From contig OU342633.1 in the NCBI GenBank assembly GCA_910589415.1, positions 39,748,210 to 39,812,209 of the forward strand: a stretch of 64,000 bases of DNA, in the 5' to 3' direction. The position numbers and the translations under genes were made by a program. The notes under the pieces were generated by a model. The model ran no database searches. It was given only the letters and a program-made list of their open reading frames with translations, and had not been told where the DNA came from. The stretch is from Malachius bipustulatus. Its lineage: Eukaryota > Arthropoda > Insecta > Coleoptera > Melyridae. Of the stretch, positions 1 to 11,471 are shown in pieces; within the stretch, counting starts at the first letter, position 1, and the number at the start of each line of letters is the position of its first letter.

Positions 1-1491
1 TTTGAAAACTTGAATAATAACTTAAGTACCACTTGTAATAACAAATTTTTATAAAAATAAAATAAAATACATAATACTATATTTTATGAAATTTGTAAAA
101 AAACATATTTTTTAATTAACGGAAGGTAACCAAATTCCCATTATTATAACCCAGATATTCCACCTCTGAAGATGCATTTTTTTCTCTCCTTGACAGTCAC
201 GCATTTATCTTTACATTTTTGGGCCCCCTAATTAATAATTTTTATAGTGAGAAATCTTAGATAGATAATTTTTTTGTTAAAATTGAAAAGCTGCTTCTGT
301 TGCAGTAAATATTCTTTATACTCGTAATATTTATTTATAAATCTGTTGCAGTAGTTACATTTTAGGTCTGTTGAGTCATATTCGAGCAAAATAGGACAAA
401 GTTTTCATTTTGTGTTATCATTTTCGTAATTGCATTGATTTTAACAGTAAAAATTACAACAAACAAAAACGTCAACAATTAAAAAAAAACATCAAATTTA
501 AAAGTCACAGTCAAGTCTATTACAAAAACGACATTACAAATTGAAAACTTTTTCCAGATTTTCTGGAAAATGGCTCAACAGACTTAAAATATAAATACAT
601 CAGCAACAAACGCAGCTTTTCAATCTCAACAAATTATACAGGTACCATTTCTCTCTAAGATAAATATATAGCGCGGGGACAATATTTAAAAATACAGTAT
701 ATTATTCGTGACCTAACATTTGATCTTAGTCATAATCAAAATGACAGATAGGTAGGTATTTAGAATCTTTTTTTTTTAGAAAGTTTTTGGGACAGATGTT
801 TCTCCCAAACCGTCGATTTTATCGCTAAAAGCATGATAAACAAAGTTGTAGATAATTTTATAGGGAACATTTTGTTTCATAGATATTTTCCTCTAGTCCA
901 CCTAGTTTTGGACTTATAGCAGAAAAATCAGGTCAGAAGCAGTTTTTTAGGAAAAAATTGTCGCCATTTTTTTTTAAAGATCTATAGTTTGCCTCCCTCT
1001 CAAAATTCTGTAAGAACAGCAAGGTATCAAGTATCAACATAATGTAGAAACTTTATCACGACTTGTAACTTCTGATTTTTTTACATATTACATATTACCT
1101 ATTACATACTAGAAATCCTAAAAAGTTCAGTTACATCCCATTCCAGATGTTTTTAAATTAGGGTAGGGTAGGCTATGGACATTAGTCCTTTTATTGTTTT
1201 ACATAGTCAATAATAGATGTCAACTATGTGCAAAGGGGTCGTGTATTCAAAATTTTAGAACGGTAGTATACAGAGTGAGTTATTAACAAGATCAAATTTT
1301 GCTTCATTATCTAGTGATTTATGAAAAAAAAAATCTGAAAGAAACAATGGAGATATCTCCTAAAATGCGCAACTTTATTTTCTCCATTTAACCAAGTCTA
1401 TATCGAGTCTATATCTCTAACCGTTTCCGATATTCACATACTGGCACCATTAAATTTATAATTATTTTTATTGAACCACTTTATTTGATTA
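1..1491. other. AT-rich DNA without recognisable gene
   Basis: About 1.5 kb of AT-rich sequence with homopolymer runs and no long reading frame or splice-flanked exon that I can recognise. It could be intergenic or part of a large intron of a gene lying outside the window. Confidence 0.5.
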
Positions 1492-2075
1492 TACAGGGTG
1501 TACCAGCTCGATTTAGACAACAGTAAGGGCCGTGTAGGTCTCGTCAAGACGAAACGTTTTTTTATTTGAAGTTTTTGGATTTGGACCTTCGTTGCGACAA
1601 TATGGCCGACTTCCGGTTTTTATTTTTTGGCTCCAGTTTCGGCATTTTTAGGTTCTCGCCCAAACTGAAACTAGTTTTGGAAACTCCTTAGCTTCAGTTA
1701 CAACTTTCATATTGAAATCAAGATTCTATCTCTGTTGGATTCAAAATCTTAATTTTTCAATTTGATTCAATTTGAATTGATTCAAAGACTTAAAATTTAA
1801 AGTCTTGGGCATGTCGCCATTTTGAATCCAACAGAGATAGAACCTTGACTTCAATATGAAAGTTGTAACTGAAGCTAAGGAGTTTCCAAAACTAGTTTCA
1901 GTTTGGGCGAGAACCCAAAAATGCCGAAACTGGAGCCAAAAAACTAAAAACCGGAAGTCGGCCATATTTCCGCAACGAAGGTCCAAATCCAAAAACTTCA
2001 AATAAAAAAACGTTTCGTCTTGACGAGACCTACACGGCCCTTACCGTTGTCTAAATCGAGCTGGTACACCCTGTA
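1492..2075. repeat. 584-bp foldback (hairpin) element
   Basis: Nearly perfect inverted repeat. The arm from 1492 to about 1745 is repeated in reverse complement from about 1825 to 2075, with a short AT-rich loop between. Both ends start TACAGGGTGTACCAGCTCG and lie next to TA, so the unit could be a TA-inserting, non-autonomous foldback transposon. It has no transposase. Arm mismatches are few, suggesting fairly recent insertion. The 86-codon minus-strand frame inside (1741-2001) is a by-product of the hairpin, not a gene. Confidence 0.8.
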
Positions 2076-3229
2076 TAATTTGCACCATTAACTTTGCATA
2101 ACCCGCTTGTACTTAATAAAGAAAATAATTTATTTTCATCTATACAGGGTTTATCGTCTCATATCACCATATACAACTATATTTGGTAAGCCTACAGGAA
2201 GTGATATCAAGATTCAAAAGGAAAAGGATTATTTCTGCGAATTGCGGCCGAAGTGTTGCCAGGTTGCGTATTGATACGATATATGTACCAATTAAAAAGT
2301 AAAAATTAATTTTAGTGAATAAAGAGATGACAAGAAACTGACCAGAACCCGATCAGTCAGATCATTGGTATTTTGGTATTGTTAGGGTTTTCCCCTGAAA
2401 TTTCAAGAAAATTAAAAAAGAAACGTAAAATATAAAATACGGATATTATAAAAAGTAATCAAAAAGCCATAAAGGGCAGTAAATTTAGGGGAGAGAGAAT
2501 CTTATAAAAATGCAGCTACTAAATCAGGCAACATAGGAAGACTATCACCAACAACCAACCTATAACCTCATCCTTGAGACCTGAGAGTGACATGCGCATG
2601 CGTATTGTTATTCTAAATTCGGAAACCACTTCTGCTCTTATTTTAGGCAATTAGCAGGCAGGACACTGGTGTTAATGACCAATTTATGTTCCCAACCCTC
2701 ACATTTGTAGAATCCCTGCATATTGATGATGGATAAATAAAACAAATATTTTAACATTTCAATGCTACTCCACTGCATAATTATACAGAATAATTATAGA
2801 GCAGAATTTTAAAACTTTAGCAGCGAGTATTGTAAAGGCCCATTAAGCTAACGGGAAGATTTCTGATACCATTTTAAAAACTAATATCGACGTTAAATAA
2901 TTTTTATCAACATTTTTGTAATCCCTTTCCATGCCAAGAATCACTGAATTCCTATATTTTCCACCGAGAGTCGATAATTTTTCTAGGAACGGCACCAGAA
3001 ATCTGCACGCTAACTTAATGAGCCTTTATAATACTGGCTAGGTCTTGCATTTACCATCAACATCACCCTTCCTGTATATTGGTACATTTTTATATTTTGC
3101 CTGATAAAGTTCAACTATACAGTCTCAGATCAAAAATTTTCTGCTTGCCACTTCTCCGAAATGGCTTTTTTAGTCACTACTTACTGCCAAAAGTTTTGAT
3201 CTAGAGATATAGAATGTTTGGTCACTATT
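2076..3229. other. Unassigned intergenic sequence
   Basis: AT-rich and without a convincing gene. A short Cys-rich frame around 2170-2270 ends quickly in a stop and has no supporting splice sites. Nothing else stands out. Confidence 0.4.
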
Positions 3230-3660
3230 CAGATCAGTGGCGGAGTCGCACTCAATGTATACCATAATACACTATAGGAGATAACTGTATGGAAATTGGT
3301 AATAAAAGGAGATATTTGCTTCGCTATACCTAACTATAATATTACCATTGAAATTGGCCCATGAAGTATTTGACGATTTTAGGATATTTTTCCTTGCTCG
3401 TCTCGAATCACCCATTAGTTTGGAACCAGCCCCAACAACGAACGGTGTGTTACAAAAGGAATCGTTCGCCGGTGCATCTTTTATCCCCCCTGCCCCCAGC
3501 ACCACCCATTCGCTCCATGGTCCTCTTAGGATCTTCAGGTCATTTGCACAACAATGAACTGCAAAAATGATGAAACGGTAATTATTTACATCCGCGACTC
3601 CTAAGTTTCATCAATTTTTTCGGGACCGTGGAGCGAAATAGGGGTGCTGGGTGGGTAAAA
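3230..3660. repeat. Dispersed repeat, copy 1 (partner at 15.9-16.5 kb)
   Basis: Contains an imperfect internal inverted repeat: sequence around 3480-3530 (ending CACCCATTCGCTCCATGG) pairs with about 3620-3655 (GGAGCGAAATAGGGGTGCTGG). The same family recurs at 15880-16540. This copy lacks the 165-bp Tourist-like insertion found in the other and so preserves its empty site (TCCTCTTAGGATC, around 3522-3534). Open frames on either strand here are non-coding shadows. Confidence 0.5.
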
Positions 3661-4559
3661 AGCTAAAAACAGCCATTGCCAACTAATATTAAGGTCACAA
3701 CTAAGGCCTCTTTGGAACTACGGTCGAATTTCTATTTTTTTCTTCACTTTCAGGGCAAGGAAAATCTTCGAGATTAACAGTAGCACGGTTTTTATTTTGA
3801 ATTTTGCATTTATTTTGCATTTATATTCCAAAAATCATTGCATCAATCCCTGTGGACTGGACACGATATGTGAAAGCGGATATCGCGCCAATCCGGTACT
3901 GCACGCTGCGAAGCGCTTGAAGTGGGTACTTCCGTAATTCACGGTATCTAATCGCCACCTCTTGTCAGGACCGCACTCTCTCCGCACTCTCAAAACAGTT
4001 TTTTAAGGCCGTTCTGTGGCTTTCCCTTTCATTTGCAAAGCAAATAAATACCTTCCTGGTGATACTATAGGTATATGTTCTCCATCCACCCCTATATAGG
4101 CGCCATAGTGAAACTTTAGGAGCCGCGGATGTAAATAATGACCATTTACATTTAAATGTAACAATGTAAAACTTGTATTGAAATGCGACTGGTTATACTG
4201 ATCTGAATAATAACCGAAACAAAATTTTTTTTCAGTTCTCTAATGAGCAATTTATAAATTAGGTCTAGTAGGAGTAGGTGGTAGGTATCGGTAAAAAGAC
4301 AATGATCCTGAACGACTACGCACAAACCAGGAACTTTAGCCAAAGTGTAGGCAAAGAGCAACTTTACCGTACCGTATCGGTCTTTCTTTAAGAGTCTCTC
4401 ATGAAGTCAACTTCAGGTATTCAATTACTTAAGTAAGTATATCTACTTTTATTGCATTTTTCTATTGCCCCATGGCCCACGGTACAACGGATTTGATATG
4501 TTTCATATTGTTGAACTTAAGAATAATTGGCAAAGTTGCTGAACCAATATTAACGAAAA
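3661..4559. other. Unassigned intergenic sequence
   Basis: No recognisable gene. The sequence around 4080-4140 resembles the border of the neighbouring repeat, and the remainder is AT-rich filler. Confidence 0.35.
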
Positions 4560-5110
4560 TAAATAAAATAATTAGCAAAATACCATAATTACCTTCCTGA
4601 AGATGAAGATATCCCTGAAGAATGATGACTAAGTACCAAGTTTTTGGATTGGAATTGGAGTACCAATGAGAAAGCGGAGCCTATTGGGGGTATCAATTAT
4701 TAATAATCAAAGTTCCAACCAACACAAAGGATAAATTCTCGATCGTCTTTCAGAACGGAGGAACGTGTCTTAACTATACGTTCTTCTAAGTTTCTGCACT
4801 TTCTTCAAGCTCCTTGGTGATACACTGCGCTATTATTGCTGCTGCTAATAATAAACGCTACCAATTGTTAAAATTAAATAAAAATTAACAATGGAAAAAA
4901 TGTATTGCTGTCAGTATTGTCACAAGACAACTTGTTCTTTGTTCACGTTCAATGACAAGAAAAAAACTACAGGGGGAATCCTACATCACAATAAGGTTTA
5001 ATGATTCATAATGTCATGATTGTCATGTCAGTTTTGTTTATGTTATGTCATCAACTTCACGGCTGCATTCAGAAATTTCGTCTTTATGTTATAAAATATG
5101 AATACATTTA
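4560..5110. repeat. Dispersed repeat, uninterrupted copy (partner at 16.8-18.7 kb)
   Basis: Landmarks shared with the second copy, in the same order: a CTGAAGATG-type motif (about 4596 versus 16856), AAGCTCCTTGGTG (about 4808 versus 16975), GGGGGAATCCTACATCAC (about 4973 versus 17168) and GGCTGC(A/G)TTCAGAAATTT (about 5061 versus 18634). In the second copy this sequence is split after CTACATCACC by a 1413-bp palindromic element. This copy is the unoccupied site. Confidence 0.6.
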
Positions 5111-7098
5111 TTCCTTTGACTAGGAAAGAGATTTATTCTATAAAAAATAGGAATATAGGTATTCGTCGTGTAACTACTACCTCCTATGACATCGCCAGTC
5201 AACGAATTCAAAGCAGTTTTTTTGCGACGCAGCGGTTTGAACCATTTTCGCTTCGGTTCGAAACAGTGCATTTTGGCGACGTAACGGTGACGTCAGAAAC
5301 GATCCAGATTCGTAGCGGTTTGAACCACATAAATATGCTTTATTCTCAATGTATTATTGTCATTTCTTATAACTGTTATTATTTCAATTAATTTTTTCTT
5401 CATCAATCAGGAGGTAAATAGGTAATTAGAAAATGGAAAATGAGTAAGAATCAATAATAATTATTATAATCAAATAATAGTAAATTATTATATGAGCGAT
5501 TATGAAGCTATGAAGCCATTATTCACGAGATGATGATAATGCCACGAGCTTTAGCGAGTTTTATACGAGGTTTGTCAAAAAATTTCAATCTAACGCAAGA
5601 GTAAAGTACCTGTATTTTCGACAATATCAAAAATTGTTATTCAAAAAAAGTTGATCAGTATTACAAATAACATTCAAATATGCAATAAAACGTGCAGTTG
5701 CTTAACCAATAGAAAACAGCATAAAAGCTAAACCGCTGCTGATAAACCCTATCTCTTTGAAAAAAAAAAATTTGATGAATTGCATATTTGAATGTCATTT
5801 CCAGTGCTGATCAACATTTTTAAGTAACAATTTTTGATATTGTCAAAAATAAAGATACCTTACTCTTGCGTTAATTTTTTTTTTTTGACACACCTTCGTA
5901 TACGGTTTAAAAAATTCGTTATCTGATGACTGCATTTCAAGTTTTGGACCATGCACAACTTTTTTATCAAGAATACATTTTTTCATAAAACCAATAATAA
6001 AAAAAAATTCCATATGGTTCCAACTTAAGCAGACACCCTGTATACAAAAAACAAATTTTAATCAAAATATTATTTTATTTATTTCACAATTTTTAGTACC
6101 GCGCGAGTGCCGACTGCGCACGCGTGGATTCAGAGAAATGTCAGTTATCGTTCCTATTCACAGCTTTGCTCTGTTTATCAAATTTATACAGCTTTTGATT
6201 GGCCCAGGAGCGGCAATTATGAACTACAGAGTTTAGCAGTTTACTGTACAGCGGGAGCAGCACACAATTTTTTTATGTGTGGTTATGTTTCTCTTTTCGT
6301 TTAAAAACACGCATTCGAGCGGTTCTACTAAACGAATGACGTCAAATTGAATACGGTTCAACCAGATTCATTAAAACGTTGCGTCAAAAAAAACCGCTTA
6401 AGTTGTAATGATTTCGTGCAAACGGTATTCTGCAACATGATACAAACCACACCGGGTAGGTATGTCAGCGTGAGACTGAAGAAAACTCAACCGCGCTGCG
6501 TATGACGTCACTATGGTGATTGCAAATCAAGCGCTAACGGAAGAATTGAAAATATTTGAAGGTGCAAGTCAACATTTATTGTGGGGTGTAATGAAAAGTG
6601 CTGGTGCTTACTGTGATACGATTCAAATCATTTATAAGTAATTGCCTATGCTAGCAAACTGAAATAAGATATCTCTTTGCCTTTCGTTTTTCTTGCATGG
6701 TTCTCACACCTGCACTTCATGTTCATGCAATAAACCATTTTGATCTCAGACAGTCAGGTACTGAAATCAAACTAATGAAAATTAATTAAATATCTACAAA
6801 CGTTGAAATAAGCTATACTAAATCGCGACTTTATGTCATTATTACTTTCAGTGCTATGCTATAACCTGACTGACGTCATAGACTGCGAGCTGACAAATCA
6901 AGACCAGAGTTTTTAATCCTTCTTTTTAATTATTATTAGAAGCAGAAGAGTATTAATAAATTATTAAAAAAGTAACACGAACAGCGAGCAGCGAGGGTAT
7001 TGATCATCATAACTCGATATTGGCCAAGCTGCCGAATAAGTAAGGCCAGTCAATTTTAGAGATAACAGAAGAGAAAAGAAAAAGAAAAAAGAAAGTAC
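5111..7098. other. Repeat-derived sequence with a hairpin, no gene recognised
   Basis: The block holds a diverged hairpin at about 5570-5890, described separately. The outer parts (about 5190-5300 and 6330-6440) share weak inverted similarity such as GCGACGCAGCGG against CAACGTTTT-type sequence, so this may be one old, roughly 1.2-kb foldback element. A 43-codon frame at about 6512-6640 looks protein-like, but nothing supports it as an exon. Confidence 0.35.
5570..5890. repeat. Diverged hairpin repeat
   Basis: The left arm (about 5572-5690) and right arm (about 5772-5888) are reverse complements with mismatches. Each contains a CTAACGCAAGAGTAA-type end, a TATCAAAAATTGTTA-type stretch and an ATTCAAATATGCAAT stretch. 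No reading frame. Probably a non-autonomous foldback element. Confidence 0.6.
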
Positions 7099-7464
7099 AG
7101 TAACCTCATAGACCTAGAATATAATGGACGAACCTTTGAGACTAAAATTTGTTGCCAACCAAAGTTAGGCAACCATACATACAAGTAAGGGCAAAGCGAC
7201 GAATTCAATTCAACAAAACAAATTCAAACAAAGAATAATCAAAAATTCCGCATTCTTGGTGTTTTTTGAGTGATAGAACAATAATTATTAATGTTAATAT
7301 TATTATCTGACATTAGTATAAATAAATAAATATTTATTATTGGCCTTGTATGGAAATTGTAGGTGTATAACAAATAGATCTGATTTTAATATCCATACTG
7401 GTTAAAAGCATATTAATATTTACTTTAAATATCTTCTCTGTGGATTTAAAATTTAATATTAATA

Positions 7465-7535
7465 ATGGTCCAGTCTTGTGCAGCTTATAATTGTGTAAAT
7501 CGTGTATCAAAATTAACAGATATATATTTTCATAG
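7465..7535 (+). pseudogene. THAP-domain first exon, orphaned inside P-like element
   Basis: ATG at 7465 opens a 23-codon frame starting MVQSCAAYNCVNR and ending in IYFH just before a consensus donor (AG|GTAAGT, intron from 7536). The C-x4-C spacing, the start MVQSC.AY.C.NR and the splice position after a .FH. motif match the beginning of THAP zinc-finger proteins. THAP consensus needs a downstream C-x2-H pair on later exons; nothing like that occurs before the element ends at 7904. It is therefore a remnant of the element's transposase gene, or just possibly an exon spliced to something else. Confidence 0.65.
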
Positions 7536-7746
7536 GTAAGTGAAACATTTTATCTCTGTAATTGTAATAAATAGTTATTCTATTAGAATTACACCATATA
7601 AAAACAAATAATAAAGTCGTGTTATTATAATTTTTATGCATTCATTTTCTTATTCTTTAAAAATAACCATGTTCTTCCTATAAAATACCTATGTGTAATA
7701 AAAACAAAAAATTTGAATTTCGTATTATTTCTTCATATATTATTTA

Positions 7747-7834
7747 GTAGTTTTTGCCCTTACAAGAAATGTTGGTTGCCTACCTTACTCAATAACGTAG
7801 GCAACCAACATTTCTTGTGAGGGCAAAAACTACT
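7747..7834. repeat. 88-bp palindrome inside the P-like element
   Basis: AGTAGTTTTTGCCCT and about 23 further bases are repeated in reverse complement after a short spacer (ending AGGGCAAAAACTACT), with roughly one mismatch per arm. A related, non-inverted version (TAGGCAACCA...AAGGGCAAA) occurs near the left end of the same element (about 7166-7196). These may be subterminal transposase-binding repeats of the element. Confidence 0.7.
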
Positions 7835-7982
7835 CTTACACTGGCAACAAACTTAGTACAGTAAAGCATTGACAACTATCAGTCCATTATATTCTAGGTC
7901 TATGAGTAACCTAAACCTCTAACCTATAATGTTTTTGTTGTGTGGTGTGTTGTGCAAGAAATTTAAAATGAAATAAACAAAA

Positions 7983-9734
7983 ATGCTATTTTGTGCCGAA
8001 CTCTCCGACGTAAAAATCGTGTATAATGTTCTCAAAGCTATTTCTTTTAAAGAGGTAGGTACCTAAATAAATCAAATCTGCCTAATTAATTTTACCTCTG
8101 CTAATCTCTGTTGTGGTGGTTGGATTTGGCGCGATGTTTTGTTTTTTAAACTACTGATCTGACAATATTATTTAGGAAGAATTTGCATACAAGAGGTCAA
8201 ACACAAAGTCAATAATTATTGTTAATTCAACCAAAATTTAAAATTGCATTTTTTGGAAATGTAGCGTGCATTGTCGAACTGCAACAGCAGAGGTAACAGG
8301 GCCGTGACTGTCTTAAAGACCTTATATGACAAACACACAGGCATCGATATTCAAGCTTAGGGCGTAAAATATTCTGATTACTCGTAGGAGCAATTATTGT
8401 ATTTGTAAGTTCTTTTCAACATTTATTTTATAAGGCAGCTGATTATTTTATCAGGCACGGCCCTGACAAGTAATAATCAACATTGCAATGGTCTTTTAAA
8501 CCCAGTTGCACCATTTTCTAAAGCCAGATTTAACAGTAAGTAGGGCTTTGTCACCATAGTAATTAGTGACATTTACTTGTTACAACAATAACACTATCAA
8601 AACTAAGCCCTACTTTAGTTAAGTCAGGATTTCGAAATATAGCACAATCAGGTCTTCGTGTTACTAATACTGAAGTTTCACAAATTAAATTTTAGTATGC
8701 CACCCTGAGGCCCATGGAGGAGGGTTTGAAAGTAACCCTGGAAGAGATGAGATGTGTGGAGACGTCGGCGTACATCCCTTGCAATATATTCACTTACTAT
8801 CGAATAGATTCTAGTCAAGACATAATATTCAGAGTCAGCATTAAGAATGTCACCGAGTGTCTCAATATCTTGGGAGAAGACGTCAACCCCAGCATGAAGT
8901 TATCATACAAGGCCGTCGGATCACCTCTGTCTCTAGTGTATGTGAGATGCGCTGTTTTATATTAAATTCTCAACTCTTTTTATTATTCCTTGGTGAACAA
9001 ATCACTTTTCAAGCGCTGAAGCCGCAAATCGACTCTAAAATCACTTTCAATTTCAGAATCAAACATCCAGAAGAGAATATAACAATCGACTGTGAAATTT
9101 CGACTGTTAACGTGGACGATTTCTCCGATATAAGCCTGGGGGAAGAATGCAACCTGAATAAACTCGTGATAAACGCCAATTTCCTGGTCGAGATGTTCCA
9201 AAGACTCGACAACTACGCAGACGACCTGACGGTCACTACCAGCCCCGACCCGCCTTACTTCAAGCTGAGCACGACTGGAGCCGGGGTGAGTTCTTCTTAT
9301 ATCATCGAATAAAAACTTGACAGAGAGCTACCTGGGGGGAGGGGGGGTTAGCTAATTTTTTGTTTTAAGTACTTAGTAGTTATTTGGAGTGTGATTTGAA
9401 TAATAAGCAGCAAAAAATTATATACATGTGACTTGGTTTTTGAATCAGTTTTTAATCTTAAAAAACTTTATAAAGTACTCCCTAATTCCAGGGAGAATCT
9501 GAAGTCGCCATACCGAAGCAGTCCGAATACATAACGATATTCCAGTGTGAGAAGACCATAACTTCCCAGTACAAGTTCAGTAACATCAGGCAGATATTGA
9601 AAGTGATGGGTTATGCAAATAAAGTGGCGGTTTCAACCGGCGAGAGCAATTTATTGGGGCTGCAGCTGGTTATTATCTCAGATGACAAACAAATGTACGT
9701 GGAGTATTATATTGCATCACAGTATTCCGAGTGA
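7983..9734 (+). CDS. Rad1: RAD1, checkpoint 9-1-1 clamp subunit (4 exons)
   Basis: RAD1 is one of three PCNA-like subunits of the nuclear 9-1-1 (RAD9-HUS1-RAD1) clamp, which is loaded at DNA damage to activate ATR/Chk1 signalling. I build four exons: 7983-8054, 8696-8937, 9057-9285 and 9492-9734 (stop TGA). All introns are GT-AG, and the reading phase is consistent across every junction. The product is 261 aa, against about 280 for the human protein. Landmarks matching the family in order: an N-terminal AELSDVKIVYNVLKAI segment, EEGLKVTLEEMRCV, SPDPPYFKLST, and a C-terminal KQMYVEYYI segment like the human FVEYY tail. The start is fixed because an in-frame TAA lies just upstream (7974-7976) and the first residues already align. 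Intron 1 contains two MITEs. A P-like transposon ends 79 bp upstream and may have supplied or disrupted promoter sequence. No TATA box is obvious. Confidence 0.93.
8297..8465. mobile_element. hAT-like MITE in rad1 intron 1
   Basis: Terminal inverted repeats CAGGGCCGTG (8297-8306) and CACGGCCCTG (8456-8465) bound 169 bp of non-coding sequence. The flanking octamers AGAGGTAA and ACAAGTAA agree at 6 of 8 positions, consistent with an aged 8-bp target duplication. A CAGGG start and 8-bp duplications are typical of hAT elements. Confidence 0.55.
8501..8656. repeat. Palindromic MITE-like repeat in rad1 intron 1
   Basis: Imperfect inverted repeat with arms of about 40 bp (CTAAAGCCAGATTTAACAGT on the left against a reverse-complement GATTTCGAAATA side). 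It lies entirely within intron 1 and ends about 40 bp before the exon 2 acceptor at 8694-8695. No coding capacity. Confidence 0.5.
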
Positions 9735-9968
9735 CGCTTGTAGCATGTTTAAAAAAAACATAATATTGATTGTATTCAAGCGAGATGAATTATTTCTGTA
9801 GAGCAGTCTACATGAAAGTCTTGTTCAAAATATCATTTCTGGGAGAATGCACTGGCCATAGTGCGTTATAATAACTGGTGAAATTCCCCTGCTTGGGTTG
9901 TTTTCATTCCGGTTCCAATCTAGCTGTGTTTTATAATATAAAGTTATATTTTTTTGTACAGAAAAACA

Positions 9969-9974
9969 AATAAA
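9969..9974 (+). terminator. Polyadenylation signal of rad1
   Basis: AATAAA 235 bp after the rad1 stop codon, followed by T-rich sequence. It is the most likely poly(A) signal for the gene. Confidence 0.55.
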
Positions 9975-10433
9975 AGTTTTCTTTTTTTATTAAAGTTTAC
10001 TTATATTATATGGCGCCTGAAAATATCGATTTATGAAACATTGATTATACGGATGAGTTCATTTTTAATTAAATACATCACCCTCAATATTGCTGCCCCA
10101 AATCTATGAAGGAACTGATTTAATTTAGCCCTTACACTACAAACATTCAAGAAAATCGTCTCAATTTGAAGTGTATGCACCACTAGCATTACTGAAAGAG
10201 CCCATCGGTGGGCAGCCTTCCCTTGGGCTGGATCAGTCGACCTCGATCATTATTATCCAAGTAGGTAACGCCCTTGAAACATAAATAATAATTATTATTG
10301 ACAGTAGTTTAGATAAAAATCTTAATTTAAATCAAAGTTATTATTTTACAGTATTATGGTCAAGGTATTGGCAACTAATAGGTATCTACTCAAAATGGCT
10401 CCAGGGTTTCCAACTTTTAGAAAATATATGGCA
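9975..10433. other. Spacer between rad1 and the mariner-type element
   Basis: AT-rich sequence without a gene or a recognisable repeat boundary. Confidence 0.4.
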
Positions 10434-10435
10434 TA

Positions 10436-11471
10436 CAGTGCATTTCTTTTTCAATGCACCATAGGGATTTACATGTAAAAAATGGACCTCGTGTTAATGG
10501 TTTTCCTGGGGTAAATTTCTTAATTTTTTTTTTGTGGAACTTAAAACACAGTATTCTGCACCTTATTTTGAAGATCTGCTACCAATGGGAGCCATACTTA
10601 TTTAGATAAAAATTAAAAAATGGAACCATTTCTACTGATTTAACAAGTCTGTGACATTTTAATAATAATTTTGTCAATAAACAATACATCAGAATATGGT
10701 CGCGAAAAAACCCATACATTTTTCATGAAACTCACACTCAGTGGGTACAGAAACTCAACGTATTGGCAGGAATTCTAGGAAATCACATCATTGGGTCCTT
10801 TTATATCGCAATAGCGCAAAATATTTGCAGTTACTTGGAGAAAAAGTCCTCCCGTCTGTATGCAAGACTTCGTTTAAATGGGCAAGTAATTTTACAGCAA
10901 GACGGAGCACCCCCTCATAGTACACGTGAAATTACACAGTTTTTAAATGCTGAGTTTGATGAATGGATTGGTCGGTTTGGACCATTGAAATGGCCCGCTA
11001 GAAGCCCAGATTTGACACCTCTTGATTTTTTTTTTAGGATACTTGGCCAGCAAAGTTTTTGACGACATAAGACAGAGACCAAACAATTTGGAAGAGCTAA
11101 AGCAAAGAATTAATGAAGCTTCTAACAATAGTCGTACAATAGTTGTTAGACAATTACAAAATGTAAAGCGGCATTTTCTGGAAAGATTAGGACATTGTTT
11201 AGCAGCTTCTGGACGACAGTTTGAATGTTTGATTTAGATTTTGAACATGCAGGGCAACCTATTTTAAAAAATCAGTATAAATGGTTCCATTTTTTAATTT
11301 TTATCAAAATAAGTATTGCTCCCATTAGTAGCAGATCTTCAAAATAAGGTGCAGAATACTGTGTTTTAAGATTTCACAAAAAAAAATCAGAAATTTACCC
11401 CAGGAAAACCATTAACACGAGGTCCATTTTTTACATGTAAATCCCTAGTGCATTGAAAAAGAAATGCACTG
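10436..11471. mobile_element. Mariner/Tc1-superfamily element with about 210-bp inverted repeats
   Basis: The outer ends CAGTGCATTTCTTTTTCAAT (10436) and its reverse complement (ending 11471) are each flanked by TA (10434-10435 and 11472-11473), the target duplication of the IS630/Tc1/mariner superfamily. The inverted repeats are long, running to about 10645 on the left and from about 11258 on the right. The interior encodes only the C-terminal part of a DDE transposase with a frameshift, so the element is dead. At 1036 bp it is shorter than a typical 1.3-kb intact element, because the DNA-binding half is deleted. Confidence 0.85.
10655..11237 (+). pseudogene. Mariner-type transposase, truncated and frameshifted
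   Basis: The first frame (about 10655-11062) carries RIWSRKNPYIFHETHTQ, VLAGILGNHIIGSF, ILQQDGAPPHS and WPARSPDLTPLDFF, the standard second half of mariner-family DDE transposases. The D of QQDG and the D of SPDL are separated by 35 residues. The frame is lost in the T run near 11028-11035 and continues in another frame to 11237 (LGYLASKVFDDIR, then a C-terminal helical region). The helix-turn-helix region and the first catalytic Asp are missing. The best start codon in the first frame is only TTG, so no functional protein is expected. Confidence 0.85.

Larger units (their letters stand above)
7107..7904. mobile_element. 798-bp P-element-like DNA transposon, defective
   Basis: The ends are inverted repeats: 7107-7129 reads CATAGACCTAGAATATAATG plus GAC, and its reverse complement closes the element at 7904. 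An exact 8-bp target duplication AGTAACCT flanks it (7099-7106 and 7905-7912). Similarity between the two ends continues patchily inward (a TTTGTTGCCA block on both sides). The element carries the first exon of a THAP-domain protein (7465-7535). THAP DNA-binding domains plus 8-bp target duplications are the known signature of the P superfamily, so I assign it there. No transposase catalytic core remains; it is a deletion derivative. It ends only 79 bp upstream of the rad1 start codon. An hAT element would also give 8-bp duplications but would not explain the THAP exon. Confidence 0.75.

Noticed and set aside
1741..2001. 86-codon minus-strand frame
   Set aside because: Lies wholly within a foldback element; a by-product of the palindrome, not a gene.
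2170..2270. Short Cys-rich frame (CELRPKCCQVAY) reminiscent of pickpocket-type channel motifs
   Set aside because: Too short, ends in a stop at once, no flanking exon; a chance resemblance is more likely.
5098..5391. 97-codon frame
   Set aside because: No recognisable domain, overlaps an old dispersed repeat, and composition is unlike protein.
8983..9212. Two minus-strand frames over rad1
   Set aside because: Antisense shadows of rad1 exon 3.
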